A DNA stretch of 36,060 bases from Calothrix sp. PCC 7716 (lineage in GTDB: Bacteria > Cyanobacteriota > Cyanobacteriia > Cyanobacteriales > Nostocaceae): assembly GCF_019977735.1 (NCBI RefSeq), contig NZ_AP025025.1:1-36060 (forward strand), read 5' to 3'. A model generated the notes under the pieces. That model saw nothing but the letters and a program-made list of their open reading frames with translations, ran no database searches and was not told the origin of the DNA. The stretch's first letter is position 1. Each line of letters begins with the position of its first letter. Positions 1 to 6,846 of the stretch are shown one piece after another. A program made the translations under genes and the position numbers.

Positions 1-90
1 AGTTATATTAAAAAATCGATTGCAGCATCTGGTGATAAACCTTTTCAAAACCACCTACTTAAAAAAGCATTTACAGTGCTGAAAGAGTAA
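1..90 (+). CDS. C-terminal 29 codons of the junction-spanning coiled-coil protein
   Basis: The frame starting at base 1 reads SYIKKSIAASGDKPF and so on, ending FTVLKE and TAA at 88-90. It has no start of its own. It is in register with the open frame that leaves the window at 36060, which ends ...TGKYTPESVDEGF. The joined sequence is a plausible helical C-terminus. This is the main evidence that the window is a circle cut inside one gene. If the window is instead a piece of a longer molecule, this is simply the end of some other gene. Confidence 0.7.
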   Translation, partial: SYIKKSIAASGDKPFQNHLLKKAFTVLKE

Positions 91-409
91 CTACCTACCA
101 ATTGTAAGGATATTTTTGTTGTCTCAACTACACGATTGCGGTTATTTATCGCGTCGAAGTTTAGGCGCGAAGACTATTATATTTAGTTACGAATCTTGCT
201 GCAAGATAAATAGAAAACCACTGGTTGTAAAATAATTATATATTGTCATAAAGTCGGGCGTTGCTAATAACTTTTGTAAAGAAAGCAACAATTATTTATT
301 ATGCCTCCTTAATAGTTTAATGATTACATGTAGATTTAACGAGCGAGAAAGTGAAACTGTTATAGAGGTTCTGGAGCGGCGCCTTTCCCAGTAGGGAATT
401 GGTAGGTAG
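91..409. repeat. Widely spaced 13-bp inverted repeat flanking a non-coding stretch
   Basis: CTACCTACCAATT at 91-103, immediately after the stop codon, is the exact reverse complement of AATTGGTAGGTAG at 397-409. The roughly 290 bases between carry no supportable gene. A short hairpin (ATCTTGC T GCAAGAT) lies near 192-206. The second arm overlaps the large hairpin at 405-454. The arrangement is plain in the sequence; its role (replication, partition or transcription end) is unknown. Confidence 0.5.
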
Positions 410-454
410 GGATTTTTTATCCACTTGCTTGATGGTGGACAAAAAATCCCTACC
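405..454. repeat. 20-bp inverted repeat (hairpin) with one mismatch
   Basis: The arm at 405-424 starts GGTAGGGATTTTTT and ends TCCAC. It pairs with the arm at 435-454, leaving a 10-base loop and a single A/C mismatch. A further CCTACCAAT copy follows at 461-469. The hairpin lies in a gene-free region and is long enough to extrude or to fold in single-stranded DNA, as at a single-strand origin. It could also act as a terminator for the junction gene, but that gene ends more than 300 bases upstream. Confidence 0.6.
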
Positions 455-617
455 ATTTCCCTACCAATAAAATCTATGTATGAAGGCATAGAAGGCAAGT
501 TATGGCATGGTGATGCTGCGACACTCGCCACTCGAAGTGTTGGTTGGATGGGAAATTTTAAACCAATTATTTTTAAAACATAGATTAAACTCAGGCGCCC
601 GAAATTATTTTTTTTTG

Positions 618-629
618 GGAGCGCGCTCC
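618..629. repeat. 12-bp perfect palindrome GGAGCGCGCTCC
   Basis: A GC-rich self-complementary dodecamer sits in an AT-rich stretch. It is flanked by an imperfect outer inverted repeat (CCGAAATTA on the left, TTATTTTCGG on the right). It belongs to the cluster of symmetric elements between 390 and 860. Confidence 0.5.
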
Positions 630-676
630 TTATTTTCGGAATATTATTGGGTTTAAAGAGACAATTGGAGACAAAA

Positions 677-760
677 TGGAGCCAATTGGAGCCTAATTAT
701 AAGAAGACCATTATGATTTTTCTGATGAATGAGCGCGTCGGTTGGCTCCAATTGGCTCCA
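677..760. repeat. 17-bp perfect inverted repeat with CCAATTGG cores
   Basis: TGGAGCCAATTGGAGCC at 677-693 is the exact reverse complement of GGCTCCAATTGGCTCCA at 744-760. The spacer is 50 bases. Each arm itself contains the palindrome CCAATTGG, and a related AATTGGAGAC copy lies just upstream at 663-672. This is a repeated protein-binding motif in a gene-free region, so it may be a replication or partition site. No function can be assigned from sequence alone. Confidence 0.6.
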
Positions 761-830
761 CCCTAAAATAAAAATACTGATATTATTTTCTGATTTTTGA
801 GCGCTGTTTGATGCAAGACAATTCCCCGCC

Positions 831-860
831 AAAAGAAGCCAAAAGAAGCCAAAAGAAGAC
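831..860. repeat. Three tandem 10-bp repeats (AAAAGAAGCC)
   Basis: AAAAGAAGCC at 831-840 is repeated exactly at 841-850 and with one change (AAAAGAAGAC) at 851-860. The period is one helical turn, typical of protein-binding arrays. Small open frames cross this stretch, but none looks like a convincing protein. Confidence 0.6.
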
Positions 861-1091
861 TTTTAATCGCTTGGTTATTAGGAAAACTGATAGAAAATTA
901 TCGTTCTTGCTGGCTTATGTTGTCTTATATTGGTTTTACTCGTCTAATACGAATTTTTGTGAGTGCTGCGAGGGTAAAAGCTTACGAAGCAATGCGCCAT
1001 CGGGAGTTGCTGTGGTTGCGAATTTATACTCGTATTATATCAGGGGCACTCCGTCTGCATGGATTTGAAGCGTGGAGCTTGAAAAATCAAA

Positions 1092-1108
1092 TGTGTAGAT
1101 ACTACACA
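1092..1108. promoter_or_regulatory. Palindromic operator-like site TGTGTAG-ATA-CTACACA
   Basis: A 17-base inverted repeat with 7-bp perfect arms and a 3-base spacer. Its half-site GTGTAG is the same as in the inverted repeat just in front of the RHH gene at 1284-1865. It lies about 180 bases beyond the 3' end of that gene. It may be a second binding site for the same protein, either regulatory or centromere-like. Confidence 0.4.
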
Positions 1109-1283
1109 ATGCCCATTATTAAATGGTTGATTTGACACCAATTAACTAAAAAAATCCTCGCGCGTCAGGTACACTTCGAGAGGCGTTCTCCAAGTATTAT
1201 TAAAACTTATCTATATAAATATTTGTAAAATAGCTGGTGATGAAAACAATGTTCGGAAAATTGTTTATTGTACAGTTCATAAA

Positions 1284-1865
1284 TCAAGTTGCGCTGACTT
1301 CATGGTATAGTCCGTCTTTTTCATCAAATCGCCACCCACGTTTAACACTGTCTTTGTCCCTTGTCCATGATTCAAACTCTTTGGCACTAAGGGTTGTACG
1401 TTTTTCAGTTAGTGTTGCAACGGTAGTACTAAGTCTAAAAGCCAGTTTTTTCTCATCGTGGGGTTCAATTTTAATTGGTTGAGAATTGTATGGTTGAGAG
1501 TAACTTGACCTGCGAGATTTCGATGCATTTATACTACTTTGCATCACTAACAGCGCGCCCTCGAACTTTGTTATTTGATTAGCAACTGCTTCAAGTTTAT
1601 TTTCTAATGCAGCCAGTCGGCTTTCATGCTCAAGGTTGGCGCTATCGTTGATACTTTGTTTGAGGTGCCAGAATTCTTCCTCTAATTCGTATAGACGTTT
1701 ATCCACACTTCCTTCTACACCAGGCACGTCACCCAAGATATGATTTAATCCCTGTATTACGAGGTCGGTAGCAGTAGTATCAAGTTCGGCTGCTTTCGCC
1801 CTCAGCGCAAGGGCTAAAGGTTTGGGCAGTTTGAAGTTGATGGATTCCCTCTCGACTTTTGCCAT
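1284..1865 (-). CDS. RHH-type DNA-binding protein with coiled coil
   Basis: 193 residues. Residues 8-45 (INFKLPKPLALALRAKAAEL and on to about 45) fit a ribbon-helix-helix domain: a short beta strand and two helices. Residues 58-112 are heptad-like (YELEEEFWHLKQSI, LAALENKLEAVANQI), a likely coiled coil for oligomerisation. A serine-rich linker follows, then a charged C-terminal domain (about 145-193) that I do not recognise. The start is supported by GAGGG seven bases upstream. An inverted repeat TCTACAC/GTGTAG(A) covers the ribosome-binding site, which suggests autorepression. It is transcribed divergently from the tyrosine recombinase at 2095. It is likely a plasmid copy-control, partition or regulatory protein; the specific role is unknown. 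Confidence 0.75.
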   Translation of the reverse strand: MAKVERESINFKLPKPLALALRAKAAELDTTATDLVIQGLNHILGDVPGVEGSVDKRLYELEEEFWHLKQSINDSANLEHESRLAALENKLEAVANQITKFEGALLVMQSSINASKSRRSSYSQPYNSQPIKIEPHDEKKLAFRLSTTVATLTEKRTTLSAKEFESWTRDKDSVKRGWRFDEKDGLYHEVSAT

Positions 1866-1866
1866 T

Positions 1867-1895
1867 TCTACACCCTCGTATATACCCTGTGTAGA
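1867..1895. promoter_or_regulatory. Inverted repeat TCTACAC/GTGTAGA, probable operator of the RHH gene
   Basis: Arms at 1867-1873 and 1889-1895, with a 15-base spacer containing TATATA. The site begins two bases upstream of the RHH start codon and spans its ribosome-binding site. The half-site recurs as a tight palindrome at 1092-1108. Autorepression is inferred from position and from the usual habit of RHH proteins. Confidence 0.45.
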
Positions 1896-2094
1896 TTTTA
1901 GGATAATTTGCGATGATTGGGAGCAAGTGATTTTACTTATATAAAATTCTCATGAACTAATACTTGACACAATCCAAAATACGTGCATGTGTGATGTCTC
2001 AGATGAGGATGTTTTTTAGGTGACAGTAGAACTTAATATATATATATTTCGTTATTGGAAACGTACATTATCAATAGCGTTATTGTGAGGGATT

Positions 2095-3114
2095 ATGCCA
2101 AGCGAACCGACATCAGGTGAAATTGTATTCGCTTCTTTAGAAGCTTGTCTTGAGGCGCCGATTACTCGGTATTTTGACGCGGAACTTCGCTCAGACCCCG
2201 ATGTGTTGGCGCAGCTTCTTGCCGATAAGAGGAATCCCAATACCCGGCGCGCATATGAAAAAGATGTATCCGACTTTTTTTTGAAGATGACCTCAACAAC
2301 TCCTAACCGCGATAGCGTATTAGAGTTTTTGCACTTGCAGAGAGAACAAGCGGTGCATGTGGTGTTGAAATATAAGGCACTGTTGATAAAAGGTGGTTTG
2401 CGCGAGGCAACTATAAATAGACGGCTGGCTGCAATTAAATCGTTGGCTTCTATGGGTCGGAAGTTGGGAGTATGCAATTACTCGTTGGAAGATGTGTCCG
2501 GTGAAAAAGTACGGGCTTACCGCGATACGCGAGGGGTTGACTATCAGGCTGTTGCGTCTGTTGCGTCCGTATTTGATAGGGAGACTAAGTTAGGAAAGCG
2601 TAACTACGCAATTTTTATGTTGTTGTGGAGTAATGCGTTGCGCCGAGGGGAGATTTCTGCTCTTAATGTGGGAGATTTTGATTTTTACTTAAGACGGTTG
2701 CGGATTTTGGGTAAGGGACAGGGTACTAATGATGATTTTATTGAGTTGAGTGCGGAGAGCGGACGGGCGATTGCGGAGTGGTTGATTGCACGTGGGGATA
2801 TGAACGATGATAGTCCGATGTTTACGGCTTTGGATTTCCATCATGAGGGACATAGGTTGACGGGGGATGGAATTTATAAGATTGTGCGTGCTTGTTTTAA
2901 GAAAGCGGGGATTAAGAAAACGATGTCACCGCACCGGGTAAGGCATAGTGCGATTACGACGATACTTGATGAGACGGATGGAAATGTTAGGAAGGCGCGT
3001 TCTGTTAGTCGCCACGCGGATGTTAGAACTTTGATGATTTATGACGACAACAGGCGCAAAGACCAGTGGCAGGTATCTGAAATGCTGGCTGGGTTGTTGA
3101 ACAAAGAATTATAG
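2095..3114 (+). CDS. Tyrosine recombinase (XerC/XerD-like integrase)
   Basis: 339 residues. The N-terminal part (about 35-130) is a SAM-like core-binding domain (NPNTRRAYEKDVSDF and INRRLAAIKSLASMG). The catalytic domain follows with all expected residues visible: Arg183 in ALRRGEISAL, Lys207 in LGKGQG, His280 and Arg283 in SPHRVRHSAI, His307 in SRHADV, and the nucleophile Tyr316 in LMIYDDN. It should cut and rejoin DNA through a 3'-phosphotyrosine. On a plasmid the usual role is dimer resolution or cassette inversion and integration. GTGAGGG just before the ATG is the ribosome-binding site. A terminator-like hairpin and a second symmetric element follow the stop. The protein appears intact. 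Confidence 0.9.
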   Translation: MPSEPTSGEIVFASLEACLEAPITRYFDAELRSDPDVLAQLLADKRNPNTRRAYEKDVSDFFLKMTSTTPNRDSVLEFLHLQREQAVHVVLKYKALLIKGGLREATINRRLAAIKSLASMGRKLGVCNYSLEDVSGEKVRAYRDTRGVDYQAVASVASVFDRETKLGKRNYAIFMLLWSNALRRGEISALNVGDFDFYLRRLRILGKGQGTNDDFIELSAESGRAIAEWLIARGDMNDDSPMFTALDFHHEGHRLTGDGIYKIVRACFKKAGIKKTMSPHRVRHSAITTILDETDGNVRKARSVSRHADVRTLMIYDDNRRKDQWQVSEMLAGLLNKEL

Positions 3115-3128
3115 GGGAATTGGAAGCA

Positions 3129-3167
3129 TTGCTGGGTGTTGAGGGTAATTGATATTACTACCAGCAA
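3129..3167. repeat. Nested inverted repeat after the recombinase gene, possible recombination site
   Basis: Outer arms TTGCTGG (3129-3135) and CCAGCAA (3161-3167) enclose an inner pair GTAAT-TGAT-ATTAC. Short inverted half-sites around a central spacer are what a tyrosine recombinase core site looks like, and this one lies just past the recombinase gene. It could equally be an extra transcription-end hairpin. Confidence 0.3.
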
Positions 3168-3171
3168 GCAG

Positions 3172-3198
3172 TTGGGGTACATTTTGCCCCAAATTTTT
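3172..3198 (+). terminator. Rho-independent terminator of the recombinase gene
   Basis: TTGGGG (3172-3177) pairs with CCCCAA (3187-3192), followed by ATTTTTA. It lies between the convergent recombinase and partition genes. Confidence 0.6.
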
Positions 3199-3199
3199 A

Positions 3200-3661
3200 T
3201 CAATCTTGCAAGTACCGAGTCATTGCTAAAGCTCGACGTTGAATACCCGCTTCTCGACGCTCTTGTTTACGTGCAGTGGCTATGGATAATACCTGTTGCA
3301 TAAAGTCTTGATTTTCCATACACACCAAATACGCAGCTTCGAGAAAAGTCTCTTTACTGATATTTTCAATAGTGCATAGTGATTTCAGCCCTTTGTCTAC
3401 CTTGTCGTCAACCCGCAATGTAAATGTCGCAAGTTTCTTTGAGATAGTTGTTGCTACTTCAGGCTGGGGTTCTCTTGAAGGCGCCGTTTCAGCTTCCTGT
3501 GGCACCGAGTCTTCAGTTGGTGGTGTGCTATTAAATTCGTTACTATGTTCGGTTTGTGTTTTGATTACCCTTGTATCTCTAGTCGGGACGGTGGCTCGTG
3601 CCCTTTGTTTTAACAACCGACTGTTCGCGTCACTTCGCTCTGTGGACTCTTCGATAGCCAT
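3200..3661 (-). CDS. Small RHH-like partner of ParA (ParB-like centromere-binding candidate)
   Basis: 153 residues. The first 75 are charged and Ser/Thr/Glu-rich, probably disordered. Residues 76-125 (ATFTLRVDDKVDKGLKSLCT then SKETFLEAAYLVCME) look like a ribbon-helix-helix domain. The C-terminus is basic (RKQERREAGIQRRALAMTR). The start overlaps the 3' end of parA by about 50 bases, so the pair is transcribed and probably translated together. Type Ib partition operons pair a ParA with a small RHH ParB, which this fits. It would bind repeated centromere or operator sites; the best candidate is the repeat array at 4451-4536 in front of parA. No homology search was possible, so ParB identity is inferred from context. 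Confidence 0.65.
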   Translation of the reverse strand: MAIEESTERSDANSRLLKQRARATVPTRDTRVIKTQTEHSNEFNSTPPTEDSVPQEAETAPSREPQPEVATTISKKLATFTLRVDDKVDKGLKSLCTIENISKETFLEAAYLVCMENQDFMQQVLSIATARKQERREAGIQRRALAMTRYLQD

Positions 3662-4422
3662 TTTGTCTTTAATACCTCAATAATTTTTATAAACGGTAAT
3701 TCCAAATCTGGATATCCCAATTCTCCAAGAGTTTTGCCATTATCTATAGCTTGTTTGTAGCGTTCGCTTTCCAGTATGGAAGGGACGATGAATGCATCAA
3801 CCGCTACTTCCTTCATATCTTTAATACTGATTTCACTTCGCTTGGCTTGAGTACGTCCTACCCATTTATCGCGGAAAGGAATTATCCCTAATATCGAACC
3901 AACAAAAGCATCGACCGATTTTAGTTCTTCTACTAATTGCAATGTACGTACCAACGAATGTAATCCTTTGGAAGAAGCTTCGGCGGGAATCAATAATTCG
4001 TCAGCGGCGACAACCGCTGTTAAACAGATTTGTGTTCGTTGTGGTGGGGAATCAACAATACAAACATCAAACAATTCAAAGACTTGTTTTAATCGCCTTG
4101 ATAATGTCAGTTCACCCATTGCGGTAGACGACAAATATTCTTGAACAACTTCGAGTCCATCATCACTGGGAATTATCCACAGGTTGGAAAAACTCGATTC
4201 ATAAATTCCATCAAGTACAGTTACTTGTTTTTTGAGGACTTCGAGCAGGGTTGGTTGGTTGGGTTCAACTTCGTGTCCTAAGTAAAAAGTCAAACTTGAC
4301 TGGGGGTCGGCATCAACCATCAAGACTTTGTAGCCATTCCTCGCTAAAGCCAAGCCCAAGAAGAAACAACTCGTTGTCTTGCCCTGCCCACCGGCTAATG
4401 ATGCAGCAGTGATTGTTAGCAC
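3610..4422 (-). CDS. parA: ParA-type partition ATPase
   Basis: 270 residues. The Walker A region is SLAGGQGKTT at residues 8-17 and contains Lys15. The Walker A' motif MVDADPQSS and the Walker B motif FDVCIVDSPP are both present. The family uses ATP-dependent dimerisation and nucleoid binding to segregate plasmid copies. There is no N-terminal HTH, so this is a short, type Ib-like ParA. The signature lysine expected one position before GG in the deviant Walker A motif (KGGxGKT) is Ala10 here. I recall SLxGGQGKTT variants in other cyanobacterial plasmid ParA proteins, so this may be a subfamily trait rather than a defect. It overlaps its downstream RHH partner and has repeats upstream. Confidence 0.88.
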   Translation of the reverse strand: MLTITAASLAGGQGKTTSCFFLGLALARNGYKVLMVDADPQSSLTFYLGHEVEPNQPTLLEVLKKQVTVLDGIYESSFSNLWIIPSDDGLEVVQEYLSSTAMGELTLSRRLKQVFELFDVCIVDSPPQRTQICLTAVVAADELLIPAEASSKGLHSLVRTLQLVEELKSVDAFVGSILGIIPFRDKWVGRTQAKRSEISIKDMKEVAVDAFIVPSILESERYKQAIDNGKTLGELGYPDLELPFIKIIEVLKTKWLSKSPQSEVTRTVGC

Positions 4423-4450
4423 TATTTAATACATTGAAATAACAAAAACA

Positions 4451-4536
4451 TAATACAACAAAGCTGTAATGAAATAAACACATCATGATATCAAGATATA
4501 ATGCAACAAAGAAGTGATGCAACAAAGAAGTAATTG
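4451..4536. repeat. Repeats upstream of parA, candidate parS/operator
   Basis: Three copies of a TAATGCAACAAAGAAGTAATG-like unit: 4451-4471 (ACAACAAAGCTGTAATG form), 4499-4519, and 4515-4536. The last two overlap as a 16-bp tandem of ATGCAACAAAGAAGTG/A. A ParA/RHH pair commonly binds such arrays for segregation and autorepression. The array lies 30-115 bases before the parA start. Confidence 0.5.
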
Positions 4537-4764
4537 AACAAATAACCGACTCTGGTGGTATGGGAGGGCAGTTGGGGCAATTGTATTGTTGGGGCGCCTC
4601 AATACGCATCAACAGCTCAGAATCATTAAATGCAACTTTTAGGTAATGCGGTGACCGCAGAGCGCACGCAACAGGTTTACACGAAAACTAGTGCGAAAAA
4701 TTACATCAATATTCGTACTATATATATATGGTCTTTAATCAACCAATTCGGGCACTTTACCAAA

Positions 4765-5290
4765 CCTGTTTTCGCCCGACCGACAGGGAGGGGCGAGAAC
4801 AGGTAGCGCGGCGAAGCCGCTCCCCACAACAATTATTCGATACAAGCGTAGCATTGGAGTAGCTGCGGTATCATGGCGAGTCACTTTTACCACTGTTTAT
4901 GAGTTCTCAAACGTTTGTTAATCTCTCTTGCGCTATATATTCTCTGCTGCCTTCCTTAGCGTTTAGCTTGTCCATTAATGGGCAGGAACGCGCGACTTAT
5001 CTCCCTGAATGGTGCTTTAAATAAGCTTTCATTAAGGTCTAATACCTTTATACGAATACCGTTGTAGATTGCAGGTGAGGATTTGCTCCGGGCACTACAT
5101 ACCCGCTTGGTTTTGGCGTTCGCTTCTTTTCGTTGTTATTAAATTTATGTAACGGAGCAAGGGGAGCAACCCATGGCCGACTTAAATGCCAGTCTAATTA
5201 CCGCACGCGCAACGTGCGTTGGCGCCGTCAAGAGGTTTTCTGTGGTTGGTTCTTAAAGCGAGTCGGTTTCGGCTCAATCCCAATTTTAGA
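4765..5290. other. Hairpin-rich non-coding region, possible structured RNA
   Basis: No gene is supported between parA and the GntR gene. The stretch is less AT-rich than its surroundings and holds several stems. CCTGTTTTCGCCC pairs with GGGCGAGAACAGG (about 4765-4804, one mismatch). GCGGC-GAA-GCCGC is near 4808-4822, CGCACG-CGCAA-CGTGCG at 5202-5218, and GAGTCG-GTTT-CGGCTC near 5258-5275. It could be a small RNA, a degenerate intron or ribozyme fragment, or a leader. On the minus strand the region begins GGTGCGTC near 5295, which recalls a group II intron 5' end, but I could not find a domain V. Confidence 0.35.
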
Positions 5291-5295
5291 CGCAC

Positions 5296-6303
5296 CTAAC
5301 TAATAGAAAAAGTGGCTGATTTTGTCAATTGAATTGCAGCTATGCGAGCTTTCAATACTGATATATTAGTTTCAAAAAGGCAGAAATTAAAAACCATTAT
5401 TTTATTCGGTTGAGAACTATACTGACGTACATAATCTTCAACATCTTTTGAAACACAAACGAGAAATGCCTGTTCCAAGAGTTGGGGATTTTGCTTAATG
5501 TTCTCCAATCCTAAAGTATGAAATTTTATGTGAGAAATTCCAGCAAGTTCCAGCATATTTTTCATCTCTTCGCTCCCAGTCTCTTCTTCACAAACAAGCA
5601 GCATCAAAGCATTACGAGGCAAAGATGAAATCCGTGTCAAGAGTTGCAAGTCTGGCTTAATATCAACTCCAATAACTTCCTGTTCGCTCTCAGTTACCTC
5701 GGTAACATCCCATAGATGTTGCGCTGTTGTGATTACAAGGTCAGCAGCTAATAAATCTTTCAATACTTCCGGTTTACCTGCTTTTAAGTCTTCTAGATAA
5801 CAGAGCAACACATCTTGTGTTATTTCTAATTGAACGGCTTCATATACACCTGCACTATTATGCAAGCAATCTACAAATACTAACTTTAAATTGTTTGCTG
5901 TATCCTGACTTGAAATTATTGCTTGTGCGTAGGCAGCCCCAGCAATTTCAGATGGAGACAATCTAATTATCTTAGCAGTACTGGAAGCTTGACCTAGCAA
6001 ATTGTAGAATTCCTGATGAGTAATAATATTCCGTACAGCTTGAGAATTAGCGACAAAAGTTCCTTTACCTCTTTGGGCTATCAGATAACCGGATTCTATT
6101 AAATAATTATAAACTGCTGCAACAGTGTTGTGATTGACTCCTAAATGTTTTGCTAAGTGAGTAACAGTTGGTAAAGCATCACCCGACTGTAGCTTTCCAG
6201 TAGCAATTAGTAGTTTAATCTGTTCAGTAATCTGGGTATTAATCGTTATTGGTGCAGAGGTATCAACAATAACAGGGAATTGAATTGGAGCAGGCATTGC
6301 CAT
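5296..6303 (-). CDS. GntR-family transcriptional regulator with C-terminal sensor-like domain
   Basis: 335 residues. Residues 18-86 form a GntR winged helix-turn-helix (ITEQIKLLIATGKLQSGDAL, then LGVNHNTVAAVYNYL and RGKGTFVAN). The remaining 250 residues are not an aminotransferase domain and lack the usual short YtrA tail. They have alternating strands and helices (LKLVFVDCLHNSAG, DLVITTAQHLWDV, NALMLLVCEEE), resembling a periplasmic-binding-protein or response-sensor fold. It should bind DNA as a dimer and respond to an unidentified ligand. Neighbours are a PAS protein in the same direction and the hairpin region downstream. Targets are unknown. Confidence 0.75.
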   Translation of the reverse strand: MAMPAPIQFPVIVDTSAPITINTQITEQIKLLIATGKLQSGDALPTVTHLAKHLGVNHNTVAAVYNYLIESGYLIAQRGKGTFVANSQAVRNIITHQEFYNLLGQASSTAKIIRLSPSEIAGAAYAQAIISSQDTANNLKLVFVDCLHNSAGVYEAVQLEITQDVLLCYLEDLKAGKPEVLKDLLAADLVITTAQHLWDVTEVTESEQEVIGVDIKPDLQLLTRISSLPRNALMLLVCEEETGSEEMKNMLELAGISHIKFHTLGLENIKQNPQLLEQAFLVCVSKDVEDYVRQYSSQPNKIMVFNFCLFETNISVLKARIAAIQLTKSATFSIS

Positions 6304-6414
6304 ATAATAATCAGGACTTTTATAAGTGTTTTAAGAAATTACATCATTAATTCAATAAATATTTTGGCTTTACAAGTATAAGCTTGAACAAAAATGAAAA
6401 ATTTTTCACTCTTA

Positions 6415-6846
6415 TTAATTTATTTTACTGAGACGAGGAAAGAATCTGATATTACTGCTTTCAGTTTCATACGTATGTTCCCTATCAAACTCTGCCATAT
6501 TACGAAATAGCCAGATTCTTCCCACATTTTTGCCGTCTAAGTATTGAGGTAGGGTATGGCGTTCAAATATTCGGCCATTTTTTAACTTAATAGTGTCATG
6601 AACCTCCAAGCTATCATGTATGTAAATCTCCTGAATCTCTTTAAGAAAATTTGTAGGATTCTTAAGTTGTGATGAAGCTAATTCTAATGCCTGTTTTTCA
6701 CTCTGTGAGGCTATAAGTTTTTTAGGAAAATTCCATATTTCTATAAACTTTCGATTCAAGCCTACCATCCTCCTATTATTATTATCAACTACGAGAATGC
6801 CGGCATTAAATTTAAATTCTAATTGTTTCAAAGAATTTATCATCAC
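6415..6846 (-). CDS. Stand-alone PAS-domain protein
   Basis: 143 residues. Residues 8-115 match a PAS fold: FNAGILVVDNNNRRMVGLNR then FIEIWNFPKKLI, a helical stretch, and the C-terminal sheet DTIKLKNGRIFERHTLPQYL followed by GRIWLFRN. No kinase, GGDEF or DNA-binding domain is attached. It is therefore either a single-domain sensor acting on a partner or a fragment of a longer histidine kinase. The GntR regulator lies 111 bases downstream on the same strand and may be co-transcribed. The bound signal (heme, flavin, or none) cannot be told from sequence. Confidence 0.65.
   Translation of the reverse strand: MMINSLKQLEFKFNAGILVVDNNNRRMVGLNRKFIEIWNFPKKLIASQSEKQALELASSQLKNPTNFLKEIQEIYIHDSLEVHDTIKLKNGRIFERHTLPQYLDGKNVGRIWLFRNMAEFDREHTYETESSNIRFFPRLSKIN

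Noticed and set aside
292-531. Minus-strand 79-codon frame
   Set aside because: It runs through the large hairpin at 405-454 and has no recognisable protein character.
808-1135. Two overlapping plus-strand frames of 86 and 72 codons
   Set aside because: They cross the AAAAGAAGCC tandem repeats, have no ribosome-binding site I can see, and resemble no family.
4313-4612. Minus-strand 99-codon frame over the parA start
   Set aside because: Overlaps parA and its upstream repeats in another frame; parA is clearly the real gene.
4765-5290. Group II intron
   Set aside because: Only a weak 5' resemblance on the minus strand; no domain V and no reverse transcriptase.
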